41,075 bases of DNA from Candidatus Fusobacterium pullicola (GCA_018883725.1 JAHLFN010000018.1:1-41075), one strand, 5' to 3'. Numbered from the stretch's first letter, positions 1 through 9,010 are shown. Notes: a model not told the origin generated them from the letters alone. Translations and numbers: made by a program.

Positions 1-69
1 GCTAAAAAATTCAATAAGTCGAAGACTTAACCCTTGCATTTTTAGTGAGATAAGCTCATAGTTAATCAA
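1..69 (-). other. possible 5' end of an unidentified ORF running off the window
   Basis: On the minus strand a frame stays open from a TTG at 69 to the window edge (23 codons) and is also open for some 25 codons upstream. It reads LINYELISLKMQGLSLRL and onward. There is no ATG at the start and no convincing ribosome site, only a weak AAGAAG. It lies downstream of the carB terminator. I do not recognise the product; it may be a gene start or chance. The upstream part of this open stretch is shared with a repeat at 8940-8956, which argues against simple coding. Confidence 0.15.
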
Positions 70-87
70 CTTCTTGGAATATGAAAC

Positions 88-132
88 AATTCTTAGTTTT
101 CTTTTTAAATCATAAATAGCTGAGTAGTAACT
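88..132. repeat. degenerate copy of a short interspersed repeat end
   Basis: Positions 88-104 carry a 17-base word (AATTCTTAGTTTTCTTT) found identically at 8940-8956. It is followed, as there, by a CTGA(G/A)TAGT(A)AC-like end and GAAAATA. The inverse reading, GTTACTACTCAG, matches the 12-bp inverted-repeat end of the element at 8923-8973 with two differences. This suggests one end of a mobile element or MITE that continues left of the window. The family is not recognised. Confidence 0.4.
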
Positions 133-143
133 AGAAAATAAAA

Positions 144-175
144 TTTGAGGGGATTTAACCCCTCAAAAATTTTTA
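144..175 (-). terminator. rho-independent terminator of carAB
   Basis: A perfect 9-bp stem (TTTGAGGGG/CCCCTCAAA) with a 6-base loop lies just past the carB stop. It is followed by T-rich sequence in the minus direction and also by T-runs in the plus direction, so it may work both ways. Confidence 0.85.
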
Positions 176-195
176 TTCTATATTATTAATAAAAA

Positions 196-3100
196 TTAGA
201 TTTTACTTACATCAAATACTTCTAACTTGCTCTCATCAATATGACTATCTTGCATTCTTAAGATTGCATTTATAGTATCTAATGAAGTAAGTACATCTAC
301 ACCATACTCGATAGCCATTCTTCTCATTTTAAATCCATCTCTTTGAGCGTCATTAGCTTTTGTTGGAGTGTTGATTAATAGGTCTACTTCTCTATTTTTT
401 AATACATCAGTTATATTAGGTGATTGCTCTCCAATTCTATTTACTAGAGTAGATTCAACTCCATTTTCAGCTAAGAACTTTTGTGTTCCTTTTGTAGCAA
501 ATAAAGTAGATCCATGTTTTACTAAACTCTTAGCTATTGGTAAGAACTCTTCTTTATCTTTATCTCTGATAGTTACAAGTATTTTTCTATCTTGGATTAA
601 GTGAACTCTCTTAGCTCCTAACAATCCTTTGAAGATTGCCTCATCCATATTATTTCCTACTCCTAATACCTCTCCTGTTGATCTCATTTCTGGTCCTAAT
701 GATACTTCAACACTTGATAATTTTTCAGTAGAGAATACAGGTACTTTTACAGCTACTACATCTGGTTTCTTGTAAATTCCTGTTCCATATCCTAAATCTT
801 TTAATTTTTCTCCAAGAGCAACTCTTGTAGCTATTTCAATAGCTGGTACTCCTGATACTTTAGAAATATAAGGAACTGTTCTTGAAGATCTAGGGTTTAC
901 TTCAATTACATATAATTTATTTTGGAAAGCGATAAATTGAATATTCATCATTCCTTTTACTTCTAGAGCCTTAGCCATTTTCTTAGTTATTTCTAATAGT
1001 TCTTCCTCTGTTCCTTCATATAGGTTTTGTTGAGGATAGATAGTTATAGAGTCTCCTGAGTGAACTCCAGCTCTTTCTAAGTGTTCCATTACTCCAGGAA
1101 TTAATACATCTTCTCCATCACAGATAGCATCTACTTCTAATTCAATACCATTTAGATATTTATCTATTAATACTGGATTAGCAGAGTCTCTTTCAAATGA
1201 AGCTTCTAGATATTTTACTAAGTTATACTCATCATGACAGATTTCCATTCCTTGTCCTCCAAGTACATATGAAGGTCTTACAAGTACTGGGTATCCAATT
1301 TGATTAGCTATCTCTATTCCGTGAGCAACATCCCAAACTCCTCTTCCTTTTGGTCTGTTGATGTTAAGCTCTTCCATCATCTCTTCAAATCTTTCTCTAT
1401 CTTCTGCCTCATCTATCTTATCAGCACTTGTTCCTATGATTTTTATTCCTCTATCACTTAAATCATTAGCAAGTTTTATAGCTGTTTGTCCTCCGAATTG
1501 AAGAATTACTCCTTCTGGCTTCTCTTTTTCTAATATAGCCATTATATCTTCAGTTACTAATGGTTCAAAATATAGTTTATCAGCTGTAGAGAAATCTGTT
1601 GAAACAGTCTCTGGGTTATTATTGATTATGATACTTTCTATTCCTAATTTCTTTAAAGTTTTTACTGCATGAACTGTACAGTAGTCAAACTCTATTCCTT
1701 GTCCAATTCTGATTGGTCCTGAACCTATAACTACAACTTTTCTCTTATCACTTACTACTACTTCATCAAATTGATCATAAGTAGAGTAGAAATATGATGA
1801 GTCTGCAGCAAACTCTCCAGCACAAGTATCAACCATTTTATAAGTTGGAACTATGTTATATGCCTTTCTTTTTCTCTCTATATCTCTTTCTGAAATTCCC
1901 ATAAGTTGAGCTATTCCTTTATCAGAAAATCCTTTTTTCTTAAGATTTCTTAGATAATTTTCATCTAAATCTTTAAATTTCATTTTCTTTAATTGCTCTT
2001 CTTGTTTTACTATCCATTCGATTTTTTCCATGAAGAACTTATCTATACCAGTTATTTTTTGTAACTTTTCTTTGATGTATCCTCTTCTTAACATCTCAGC
2101 TACTACGAATATTCTTTCATCATCTGGTTTTACAACTGCAGCTTTTAACTCTTCTATTGTCATTTTCTTAACAACAGGGTGCTCAAAGCTAAATCTTCCT
2201 ATTTCTAGTGATCTTAATCCTTTTTGGAATGCAGATTCGAAGTTATTTCCTATAGCCATAACCTCTCCAGTTGCCATCATCTTAGTTCCAAGTCTTTTAT
2301 TTGCCTTTTTAAACTTATCAAATGGCCACTTAGGTATTTTTACAACTATATAGTCAAGTGCTGGTTCAAAACAAGCAAATGTCTTTTCTGTTACTTCATT
2401 TTTTACTTCATCTAATAAATACCCTAATGATAATCTAGTAGCAACTCTAGCTATTGGATATCCAGTAGCTTTAGAAGCTAGTGCAGATGATCTAGATACT
2501 CTTGGGTTAATCTCTATAATAGCATATTCAAATGATTTTGGGTGTAGTGCAAACTGTACGTTACATCCTCCAACTACTCCTATCTCATTTACTATTTTAA
2601 GAGCTGAAGTTCTTAACATTTGATACTCTCTATCTGAAAGTGTTTGTGATGGAGCAACAACTATTGAGTCTCCAGTATGAATTCCAACTGGGTCTATATT
2701 TTCCATATTACATACTGTGATAGCGTTTCCATTAGCATCTCTTATTACTTCATACTCTATCTCTTTCCATCCAAGTATTGATTTTTCAATAAGAACTTGT
2801 CCTACTCTTGATAGTGCTAACCCTTTTGAAAGTATATCTTCTAATTCTACATCGTTGTTAGCAAATCCTCCACCAGTTCCTCCTAGTGTATAAGCTGGTC
2901 TTACTACTACTGGGTATCCTATCTCATTAGCTACTTTATACCCCTCTTCTAAGCTTTCAACAATTTTACTTTTGATGATAGGCTCTCCAATTTTTTCCAT
3001 AGCCTCTCTGAATAACTCTCTATCTTCTCCTCTTTTTATTGATTCGATAGGAGTTCCTATTACTCTTACACCATATTTTTCTAAGATACCTTTTTCTGCT

Positions 3101-3402
3101 AATTCAACTGCCATGTTAAGAGCTGTTTGCCCTCCCATTCCAGCAAGTATTGAATCTGGTCTCTCTTTTGCAATTACTTTTTCTACAAATTCAACTGTAA
3201 TTGGTTCTATATATATTCTGTCAGCTACTGCTTTATCTGTCATTATTGTTGCTGGGTTAGAGTTAATTAATACAACTTCTATTCCCTCTTTTTTTAATGT
3301 TTCACAAGCTTGTGTTCCAGAATAGTCAAACTCTGCTGCTTGCCCTATTATTATTGGTCCTGAACCTATAACAAGTGTTTTCTTTATAGATTTATCTAAC
3401 AT
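196..3402 (-). CDS. carB: carbamoyl-phosphate synthase large subunit
   Basis: Makes carbamoyl phosphate from bicarbonate, ammonia (from CarA) and two ATP, feeding pyrimidine and arginine synthesis in the cytoplasm. At 1068 residues it has the usual family length. The internal duplication is plain: the [15 protein letters not shown] start of the first synthetase half recurs as [13 protein letters not shown] near residue 555. Each half is a biotin-carboxylase-like pre-ATP-grasp and ATP-grasp unit, and the last ~130 residues are the MGS-like allosteric domain. ATG start with a strong GGGAGGA site. It lies 93 bp downstream of carA with no terminator visible between, so carAB is one operon under the leader described at 4590-4810. 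Family assignment is secure. Confidence 0.97.
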   Translation of the reverse strand: MLDKSIKKTLVIGSGPIIIGQAAEFDYSGTQACETLKKEGIEVVLINSNPATIMTDKAVADRIYIEPITVEFVEKVIAKERPDSILAGMGGQTALNMAVELAEKGILEKYGVRVIGTPIESIKRGEDRELFREAMEKIGEPIIKSKIVESLEEGYKVANEIGYPVVVRPAYTLGGTGGGFANNDVELEDILSKGLALSRVGQVLIEKSILGWKEIEYEVIRDANGNAITVCNMENIDPVGIHTGDSIVVAPSQTLSDREYQMLRTSALKIVNEIGVVGGCNVQFALHPKSFEYAIIEINPRVSRSSALASKATGYPIARVATRLSLGYLLDEVKNEVTEKTFACFEPALDYIVVKIPKWPFDKFKKANKRLGTKMMATGEVMAIGNNFESAFQKGLRSLEIGRFSFEHPVVKKMTIEELKAAVVKPDDERIFVVAEMLRRGYIKEKLQKITGIDKFFMEKIEWIVKQEEQLKKMKFKDLDENYLRNLKKKGFSDKGIAQLMGISERDIERKRKAYNIVPTYKMVDTCAGEFAADSSYFYSTYDQFDEVVVSDKRKVVVIGSGPIRIGQGIEFDYCTVHAVKTLKKLGIESIIINNNPETVSTDFSTADKLYFEPLVTEDIMAILEKEKPEGVILQFGGQTAIKLANDLSDRGIKIIGTSADKIDEAEDRERFEEMMEELNINRPKGRGVWDVAHGIEIANQIGYPVLVRPSYVLGGQGMEICHDEYNLVKYLEASFERDSANPVLIDKYLNGIELEVDAICDGEDVLIPGVMEHLERAGVHSGDSITIYPQQNLYEGTEEELLEITKKMAKALEVKGMMNIQFIAFQNKLYVIEVNPRSSRTVPYISKVSGVPAIEIATRVALGEKLKDLGYGTGIYKKPDVVAVKVPVFSTEKLSSVEVSLGPEMRSTGEVLGVGNNMDEAIFKGLLGAKRVHLIQDRKILVTIRDKDKEEFLPIAKSLVKHGSTLFATKGTQKFLAENGVESTLVNRIGEQSPNITDVLKNREVDLLINTPTKANDAQRDGFKMRRMAIEYGVDVLTSLDTINAILRMQDSHIDESKLEVFDVSKI

Positions 3403-3495
3403 TTATTATCCTCCCGAAAATTTTCCTCTTTATACATTTACAATTCACTAATTAAATATTAAGATTTTTCTTAAGTTTGAAATAACTCTCAATAC

Positions 3496-4551
3496 TTATT
3501 TTCCTTCGATTACATCTAAGAAATCATCGAATAAATAGTCAGAGTCTGATGGTCCTGGCCAAGCCTCTGGGTGATATTGTACACACATAATTCTTAACTC
3601 TTTACTTCTCATTCCTTCGATAGAGTTATCATTTAAGTTGATATGAGTTACTTCCATAGCCTCAGGTACTCTATCAACAACATATCCGTGGTTTTGAGAA
3701 GTTATAAAAATTTTATTCTTCAATAAATCTTTAACTGGGTGGTTACATCCTCTATGTCCATATTTTAATTTTGTTGTAGTTCCACCTAATGCCCAAGATA
3801 ATAATTGATGTCCTAAACAGATAGCAACAATTGGAAGTTTTCCTATCATTTTTTTGATTTCATTGATTACATCTGTTAAATCAGCAGGGTCTCCAGGTCC
3901 ATTAGAAAGGAATAATCCATCTAAATCATATTTCATTATCTCTTCAGCCTTTGTATTCCATGGGAAAACTACTAAGTGACAACCTCTTTTTGAGAAACTT
4001 CTTAAGATATTTCTCTTAATTCCAAAGTCCATTACTCCTATTCTTTTTCCCTCTCCTGGAATTTCATAAATCTCTTTTGTACTTACTTGGCTTACAGCTT
4101 CTTTATTGCTAAATGCGTTAAAACGCTCCCAAATCTCTTTCTCAGTTAAATCGTCAGCAGTGATTATAGCTCTCATTGCTCCCTCTTCTCTGATTATTTT
4201 AGTAAGTTGTCTTGTATCTACACCTTTAAAAGCTACTACATTATTTTGTCTTAAAAATCCATCTAATGTCATTTCACATCTAAAGTTATTAGGAAGTTTA
4301 GCATCTTCTTTAATTACAAACCCTTTTAAATGAATTTTACTAGACTCCATATCCTCTAAGTTAATTCCATAGTTTCCTATCATTGGGTATGTCATTACTA
4401 CGATTTGTCCACAGTATGATGGGTCTGTTAAAAGCTCTTGATAACCAGTCATTCCTGTATTGAATACTAGTTCTCCAACACTCTCTCCTAACTCACCAAA
4501 AATTTTCCCTTCAAAACTCATACCATTTTCAAGAATAAGTTTTCCTTTCAC
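3496..4551 (-). CDS. carA: carbamoyl-phosphate synthase small (glutaminase) subunit
   Basis: Class I glutamine amidotransferase subunit that hydrolyses glutamine and channels ammonia to CarB. The N-terminal half is the CarA-specific domain (GMTGYQELLTDPSY). The C-terminal half carries the amidotransferase triad: nucleophile Cys in AICLGHQLL, and His and Glu in YHPEAWPGP. NGPGDP is also present. At 351 residues it is full length. The start is GTG at 4551, behind AGGAGG with 5-base spacing; the next ATG falls inside the conserved N-terminus, so GTG is preferred. It is preceded by a ~225-nt leader containing a small ORF and a terminator, so expression is probably set by attenuation. Confidence 0.96.
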   Translation of the reverse strand: MKGKLILENGMSFEGKIFGELGESVGELVFNTGMTGYQELLTDPSYCGQIVVMTYPMIGNYGINLEDMESSKIHLKGFVIKEDAKLPNNFRCEMTLDGFLRQNNVVAFKGVDTRQLTKIIREEGAMRAIITADDLTEKEIWERFNAFSNKEAVSQVSTKEIYEIPGEGKRIGVMDFGIKRNILRSFSKRGCHLVVFPWNTKAEEIMKYDLDGLFLSNGPGDPADLTDVINEIKKMIGKLPIVAICLGHQLLSWALGGTTTKLKYGHRGCNHPVKDLLKNKIFITSQNHGYVVDRVPEAMEVTHINLNDNSIEGMRSKELRIMCVQYHPEAWPGPSDSDYLFDDFLDVIEGK

Positions 4552-4589
4552 TTTAACCTCCTATAATTCTAAGTACTAAAAATTTTCCC

Positions 4590-4620
4590 AAAAAAAATGA
4601 TATAACTAGATAGTCATACC
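4590..4620 (-). terminator. attenuator hairpin in the carAB leader
   Basis: Read on the minus strand, a 9-bp stem (GGTATGACT with AGTTATATC, including three G-U pairs) closes a 4-base loop. One A and then eight T follow. It lies between the carAB promoter and carA, and the stop codon of the leader ORF (4606-4608) is inside the hairpin. A ribosome finishing the leader ORF would therefore cover the stem. This is the layout of the enterobacterial pyrBI attenuator; regulation by UTP is inferred. Confidence 0.65.
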
Positions 4621-4740
4621 ATTCTTAGAATAAAAATTAATAAATTTTAAAATAAATATATTATCAAAAGAAAAATTAGATAAAATATCAACAAGAAAAA
4701 TATTAAATTTCAAATTTTTCATAGATAATATCTTTCTCAT
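4606..4740 (-). CDS. putative 44-residue leader peptide of carAB
   Basis: A small ORF with its own strong ribosome site (AGAGGAGG, 6 bases before ATG) starts ~35 nt after the predicted transcription start and ends inside the attenuator hairpin. The peptide begins MRKILSMKNLKF and is rich in Phe, Ile and Asn. It is not rich in Arg, so an arginine-codon attenuator is unlikely. About half the bases of its first 40 codons are U (63 of 120 by hand count), which would make transcription sensitive to UTP supply. No family is recognised. Its probable role is to couple ribosome position to termination rather than to make a functional protein. Too short for ordinary gene callers. Confidence 0.6.
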   Translation of the reverse strand: MRKILSMKNLKFNIFLVDILSNFSFDNIFILKFINFYSKNGMTI

Positions 4741-4781
4741 TTTTACCTCCTCTAACTTCATCTTTTTTTTTACTAAAAGTA

Positions 4782-4810
4782 ATTATATCCATTTTTTTAA
4801 ATTCTGTCAA
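4782..4810 (-). promoter_or_regulatory. consensus sigma-70 promoter of carAB
   Basis: A perfect TTGACA (4805-4810), 17 bases, and a perfect TATAAT (4782-4787) on the minus strand, placing the transcript start near 4775. The rest of 4552-4894 holds the leader ORF, the attenuator and the start region of the divergent grdX-like gene. Confidence 0.85.
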
Positions 4811-4894
4811 TACTTTTTTAGAATAAATATTTTTTTATTTATCTATTGACGAATTTTATTTTTTATGCTAATACAATAACGGGAGGTTGTTTCT

Positions 4895-5296
4895 ATGGAA
4901 TATATTATAATTACAAACAATAGTAAAGTATATAATTTTTATAAAGAAACTAATGAGGTTCTTTTTTATCAAAAAAAAGATTTAATAGATTTATTGGAAA
5001 TTATCAAAGAAAAAATTTATGCCGGTCATATTTTACTTTCAGATCCAATTCTTAGTACATTAGATAACTTAGATAATCCTTATAAATCTGTAGCTATCTC
5101 TAAAGCTGATTTCTTAGGAGAAATTTTAATTAAAGACGATTCTCAAAAAAAAATGATAGATTCTGCTATCGGAATAGCTAAAAAATTACCTTTTAGAAAA
5201 ATTATTACTGATATTGAAGAGAGTGAATTAGAAAAATATAGGTTTATTGATCTAAATATTCTAACCGAATTTATAAAAAGATTAGACAATTTTTAA
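4895..5296 (+). CDS. GrdX-like protein
   Basis: A 133-residue cytoplasmic protein resembling GrdX, a small protein of unknown role usually encoded in glycine, sarcosine or betaine reductase (grd) operons. The resemblance is the TNN start, a GHILLSDPILSTL segment, the NPYKSVAIS motif and the closing DSAIGIAKKL helix. ATG start, with GGGAGG 8 bases upstream. It is monocistronic, bounded by a terminator, and no other grd gene is in the window, so it is an orphan copy. Upstream, TTGACG (4846-4851) could be a -35, but the -10 is poor. The family call is from recall of the motif pattern and is moderately sure; the function is not known. Confidence 0.65.
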   Translation: MEYIIITNNSKVYNFYKETNEVLFYQKKDLIDLLEIIKEKIYAGHILLSDPILSTLDNLDNPYKSVAISKADFLGEILIKDDSQKKMIDSAIGIAKKLPFRKIITDIEESELEKYRFIDLNILTEFIKRLDNF

Positions 5297-5302
5297 AATT
5301 TA

Positions 5303-5346
5303 AAAATGAGGGAGTTTTATAACTTAAACTATCCCTCATTTTATTT
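5303..5346. terminator. bidirectional terminator between grdX-like gene and MATE gene
   Basis: An 11-bp perfect inverted repeat (AAAATGAGGGA/TCCCTCATTTT) with an 18-base loop, A-rich on one side and T-rich on the other, lies between two convergent genes and can serve both. Confidence 0.85.
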
Positions 5347-6676
5347 TAATTTCTGTAATCTTTTTTCCATTTTCTTTCATAGACAATAAAAATTATTATC
5401 GCTTCTATTGTCCATTGAATAGCTGTAATTGTCCAAAAAGCAGTTACCGGATATTTTTTTAGATATAAAAAATAGTAAACTAAAGGTAATCTAATTATCC
5501 AATTTGTAAAAATAACCACTTTAAAAGGAGTTTTAGTATCTCCCATTCCCTTCATTGCCCCTTCTAAAGCCATTGCTATAGCCATTGGAATCTGTTCTAT
5601 AGCTGCTAATACTAAACACATAGCCCCCAGCTCAATAACCTCTTTTTCACTCTCTTTAATAAAGAGTGAGATCAGCTCTTTAGGAAAAAAGAAAAATATT
5701 AAAGCTGTTACTCCCATTGTTATTACAGACAAGGTTATTGTGTAGTATACATATTTTTTAGTTTTTTCATAATTTTTTTCACCTATGGAATGTCCAGCCA
5801 AAGTAGTAAGTGCTACAGCAAAACCCCAACCTGGCATAAAACTAATACTCTCTATTGTTATGGTTATTTGATTAGCTGCAAAGGCTGAACTCCCCAATCC
5901 CATAATAATGGATACATTTATTAGTCTATTTATGCTAAAAGCTCCCTCTTGACAAGCTGAAGGTATTGCTAAAGTCACTAGCTCTTTAACTTCCTCTTTA
6001 ATAATTTTTCTTTTTAAGTGAATCTTAAAAGGAAGTTTTTTTAATTGTGTTAATGAAAAAATAAAGGCACATAATATTCCACCAACAGTTGCAATAGCTG
6101 CACCTTTTACTCCTAATTCTGGTGCTCCAAATTTTCCAAATATTAAAATATAATCAAGTGAAACATTGACAATATTCATAATTGCTGCACCATAAAGTGA
6201 TGTTTTCGTATTTTTACACCCTCTATATATTCCATTAAAAATATTAATTAACATGTTAAATGTTAATCCTATGGAACATATTCTCATATAAGTTTTTCCC
6301 AATAAAGCTACATCATTTTTAGCCCCAGCTATATGAAGTATCTCTTCAGAAAATATAGAAAATATAAGAGTTAGTAGAATTCCTAAAAATATTCCTAATT
6401 TAACAGCAATATTAGATACTTCGTCAGCTTTTTTTCATTTTTTGCTCCTAACGAACGTGAAACAATTGAAGTCACTGAAATAGATATTCCCATAGAGACA
6501 AAAATATTAAAAAATGTATAAATAATCTCTGAACTCAATCCTACTGCAGATACACCTAGTTGCCCACTATGTCTTCCTACCATAACTGTATCAAATACCC
6601 ATATCATCATATAGAGTATCATCTCTCCTACAGCTGGAAGAGCCAGTTTTAATATTTCTATATACGTCTTTACCAT
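5346..6676 (-). pseudogene. MATE family efflux transporter, split by a -1 frameshift
   Basis: Multidrug/toxin extrusion transporter of the inner membrane, ~440 residues if joined. The first 83 residues read in one frame from ATG 6676 (GEMILYMMIWVFDTVMVGRHSG, then SIVSRSLGAKNEKK). That frame then closes after LTKYLILLLN, with its stop at 6395. The rest continues in the -1 frame (ADEVSNIAVKLGIFLGI, on to GKTYMRICSIG) to the stop at 5346. The junction is seven A followed by G, read GAA-AAA-AAG, that is an A-AAA-AAG slippery heptamer. It may be programmed frameshifting, a phase-variable A7/A8 tract, a recent mutation or a sequencing error. The gene starts 1 base after the hflX stop, with AGGGGA as ribosome site inside the hflX end, so it is co-transcribed with hflX. 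Confidence 0.85.
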
Positions 6677-6677
6677 T

Positions 6678-8468
6678 CTATTCCCCTATCAAATATTTTT
6701 TACATCTATTGTAAACTTCGTTATTTACAACAGCAGATATTTTCAAACCTTCTCCTTCATATTCTTCACTTTGGATAATAGCATTTCTATGTAAATAAGC
6801 CCCCATTGATGAGTCACTATATGGAATTAAATATGTACAAACTCTAGTTGTTTGAGGTAGAGACTCTACCATCATCTCTAAGAAACCATCTATATTCATT
6901 TGAGATTTTGCACTTATCTCTATTGTTTTGTATGTTGGGAACTTTTCCTTTATACTATTTAATTGTTCTTCTGTAGCCTTATCACACTTATTAAGAGCTA
7001 AAAACATAGGTTTCCCCATTGCATCTAACTCTGTTAACACCTTTTCAACAGCTATTATCTGTTCAATAGCTGTTTCACTTGAAGCATCTACTACATGTAT
7101 AATTAGATCTGAAAAACTTACCTCTTCTAAAGTTGATTTAAAAGCTTCTACTAAATCATGAGATAACTTTCTAACAAATCCAACTGTATCTGTTAAGGAA
7201 GCTACTCTCTTATCGGGAAGAATAATAGCTCTAGTTGTTATATCTAAAGTAGCAAAAAGCATATTTTCAGCAAAAACAGCCTCTTTCTTAGTTGTGTTAT
7301 CTGCTGGAAACATATCTACTAACAGATTTCTCAAAGTAGATTTTCCAACGTTTGTATATCCAACAAGAGAGATTTTAGGAATACCAGATTCCTCTCTCTT
7401 CTCCCTTTGAGTAACTCTTGTTTTTCTTATCTTCTCTAACTCTTGTTTTAAGTCATATATAGTCTCTCTTATTCTTCTCTTATCTATCTCTAATTTTTTC
7501 TCTCCAGGTCCCTTTGTTCCTACTCCACCACCTGTTCTAGACATTGTACTTCCCAATCCTAAAAGTCTCGTACTTCTATATTTTAATTGAGCTAACTCTA
7601 CCTGAATTTTTGCCTCTCTTGTTCTTGCTCTTCTAGCAAAAATTTCAAGTATAAGAGTAGTTCTATCTATAACTTTACAACTTGTTATCATCTCTAGATT
7701 TTTAACCTGCATACCTGTTAGCTCTTCATCAAATATTATCAAATTAGCTCTTTTTAATTGTTTATACACAGCTAATTCTTGAGCTTTTCCAGTACCTATA
7801 AAGAAGCAAGAATCTATTTTATTTTTTTTCTGCATAAACGTCCCTACAACTTGAACATTACATGCTCTAGCTAATTCAGCTAGTTCATCTAAGCTCTCTT
7901 GAGTATCTATCCCTACAAGAACAGCATACTCAGTATCATTTTCAACTATGTCTCTCTTTCTTAAAAGAGATTCTATCTCATCAAATTTATTTATCATAGG
8001 ATAGTTTACAGCTTCTTCTACACTCAATGGTCCTACTACTTCGTGGACAAGCTCATTATTTTCTACTCCACAAAATCCTATTGATACACCAGTAACTCTA
8101 TCTTCATCTATACCTATTGCAGCTATACAGTCTAATTTTAATTTTATCAATGCTGATATGTCTATATTAGATAGATTAGAACTTCCACTTGGGTGCGTGT
8201 GTATAACTCTTACTCCTGATAATCTTCTCTCTTGTATATCCATTATTGGAAGTTGTACGCTACTACTATCTCCTATTGAAATCTCTGTTACATTTCCTCT
8301 TCTATCAATAGCTATGTTTATCTCTCTATTTATTTTGTTACTTATTTGAGCTATCAACATCAACATCTCTGGTTCAATTAATTTATTTTTCTCTACCGTT
8401 ATCTCATATAGAGAATCTAATTCTTTTAAAATATACTCCTTTATTCCCTCTGTATTTCCTCTTATCAT
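6678..8468 (-). CDS. hflX: ribosome-associated GTPase HflX with N-terminal JAMM-like domain
   Basis: HflX binds the large ribosomal subunit and splits stalled or stressed ribosomes using GTP. The GTPase core is clear: P-loop GYTNVGKST, DTVGF (G3), NKCD (G4) and SAKS (G5). Ahead of it is the HflX-specific domain with the glycine-rich TGGGVGTKGPGEKKLE segment. The first ~190 residues are extra relative to short HflX and contain HTHP-x6-S-x2-D spacing (H-x-H-x7-S-x2-D), the JAMM/MPN metal-site pattern. The start is set at ATG 8468: GGAG lies 9 bases upstream, and an extended -10 box at 8505-8513 puts the transcript start near 8497. Upstream in-frame ATGs would fall before or at that start. This gives 596 residues. 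The MATE gene follows. Confidence 0.92.
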   Translation of the reverse strand: MIRGNTEGIKEYILKELDSLYEITVEKNKLIEPEMLMLIAQISNKINREINIAIDRRGNVTEISIGDSSSVQLPIMDIQERRLSGVRVIHTHPSGSSNLSNIDISALIKLKLDCIAAIGIDEDRVTGVSIGFCGVENNELVHEVVGPLSVEEAVNYPMINKFDEIESLLRKRDIVENDTEYAVLVGIDTQESLDELAELARACNVQVVGTFMQKKNKIDSCFFIGTGKAQELAVYKQLKRANLIIFDEELTGMQVKNLEMITSCKVIDRTTLILEIFARRARTREAKIQVELAQLKYRSTRLLGLGSTMSRTGGGVGTKGPGEKKLEIDKRRIRETIYDLKQELEKIRKTRVTQREKREESGIPKISLVGYTNVGKSTLRNLLVDMFPADNTTKKEAVFAENMLFATLDITTRAIILPDKRVASLTDTVGFVRKLSHDLVEAFKSTLEEVSFSDLIIHVVDASSETAIEQIIAVEKVLTELDAMGKPMFLALNKCDKATEEQLNSIKEKFPTYKTIEISAKSQMNIDGFLEMMVESLPQTTRVCTYLIPYSDSSMGAYLHRNAIIQSEEYEGEGLKISAVVNNEVYNRCKKYLIGE

Positions 8469-8504
8469 TAATATCAACTCCATTTTTAATATTTCATTCA
8501 ACAT

Positions 8505-8513
8505 ATTATAGCA
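8505..8513 (-). promoter_or_regulatory. extended -10 promoter of hflX
   Basis: On the minus strand TGC-TATAAT forms an extended -10 element with no good -35. An AT-rich near-palindrome (TTGAAAAA...TTTTTTCAA) lies immediately upstream at about 8519-8543. Confidence 0.55.
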
Positions 8514-8562
8514 TAAATTTGAAAAATATATATATTTTTTCAATTCAATATATAATATAAAC

Positions 8563-8591
8563 TTGATAAATAGAAAGAAAAAAAGTATACT
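8563..8591 (+). promoter_or_regulatory. promoter of the Cys-rich small protein gene
   Basis: TTGATA (8563-8568), 17 bases, TATACT (8586-8591). It places the transcript start near 8598 and rules out the in-frame ATG at 8563 as translation start. Confidence 0.6.
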
Positions 8592-8619
8592 TTATATTAT
8601 TAGTAAAAGGAGGATTTTT

Positions 8620-8904
8620 ATGAATAGTTATAAATTTATCCACAACAAAGAGTGTCAATTTTTCCCTTGTCATAAGATGGAAAAAATAGAGGACTTTAAC
8701 TGTATGTTTTGCTACTGCCCACTATATATGCTTGGAGAGAAATGTGGAGGAAACTTTAAATATACGCCTCATGGAATAAAAGATTGTTCTAACTGTATTC
8801 TACCTCATATTAAAGATGTTGGATATGCTCATGTCCAACAAAAAATAAGAGAGATTATTGAAATTGTTCAACAGGAACATTTAAATAAAAATGAAAATAA
8901 GTAA
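8620..8904 (+). CDS. cysteine-rich small domain protein
   Basis: A 94-residue protein with eight cysteines in the pattern of the cysteine-rich small domain family (PF04071): KECQFFPCHK, FNCMFCYCPLY, EKCGGNFKYT, GIKDCSNC, LPH. The clustered Cys and His residues suggest bound zinc or an Fe-S cluster. The family's function is not established, though members often sit near cobamide or metal genes in clostridia (recall). The ATG at 8620 has AAAGGAGG 6-7 bases upstream and is preceded by its own promoter. The gene is divergent from hflX and ends before a palindromic element, so it appears monocistronic. Family call fairly sure; function unknown. Confidence 0.8.
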   Translation: MNSYKFIHNKECQFFPCHKMEKIEDFNCMFCYCPLYMLGEKCGGNFKYTPHGIKDCSNCILPHIKDVGYAHVQQKIREIIEIVQQEHLNKNENK

Positions 8905-8922
8905 GCTTTGATTGAAAGAATA

Positions 8923-8973
8923 GTAACTATTTAGCTATTAATTCTTAGTTTTCTTTCAAAACTGAATAGTTAC
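8923..8973. repeat. 51-bp MITE-like element with 12-bp terminal inverted repeats
   Basis: The left end GTAACTATTTAG and right end CTGAATAGTTAC are inverted copies with one mismatch. Inside is the 17-base word shared with 88-104. A second inverted pair, TTGAAAG (8913-8919) and CTTTCAA (8953-8959), crosses the first, so an RNA copy could form a pseudoknot. This is interpreted as an internally deleted derivative of a transposon whose related end is at the window's left edge. The family is unknown. Confidence 0.45.
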
Positions 8974-9010
8974 GAAAATAATTTGTAAATTAGATAATTT
9001 AATAACAAAT

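Noticed and set aside
13..32. Small hairpin AAGTC-GAA-GACTT at the left edge as a terminator or transposon end
   Set aside because: The stem is only 5 bp with no T-run, and it falls in a frame that stays open; too little to call.
8519..8543. AT-only near-palindrome upstream of hflX as an operator
   Set aside because: It is composed almost entirely of A/T runs and is imperfect (5 against 6), so symmetry by chance is likely in this base composition.
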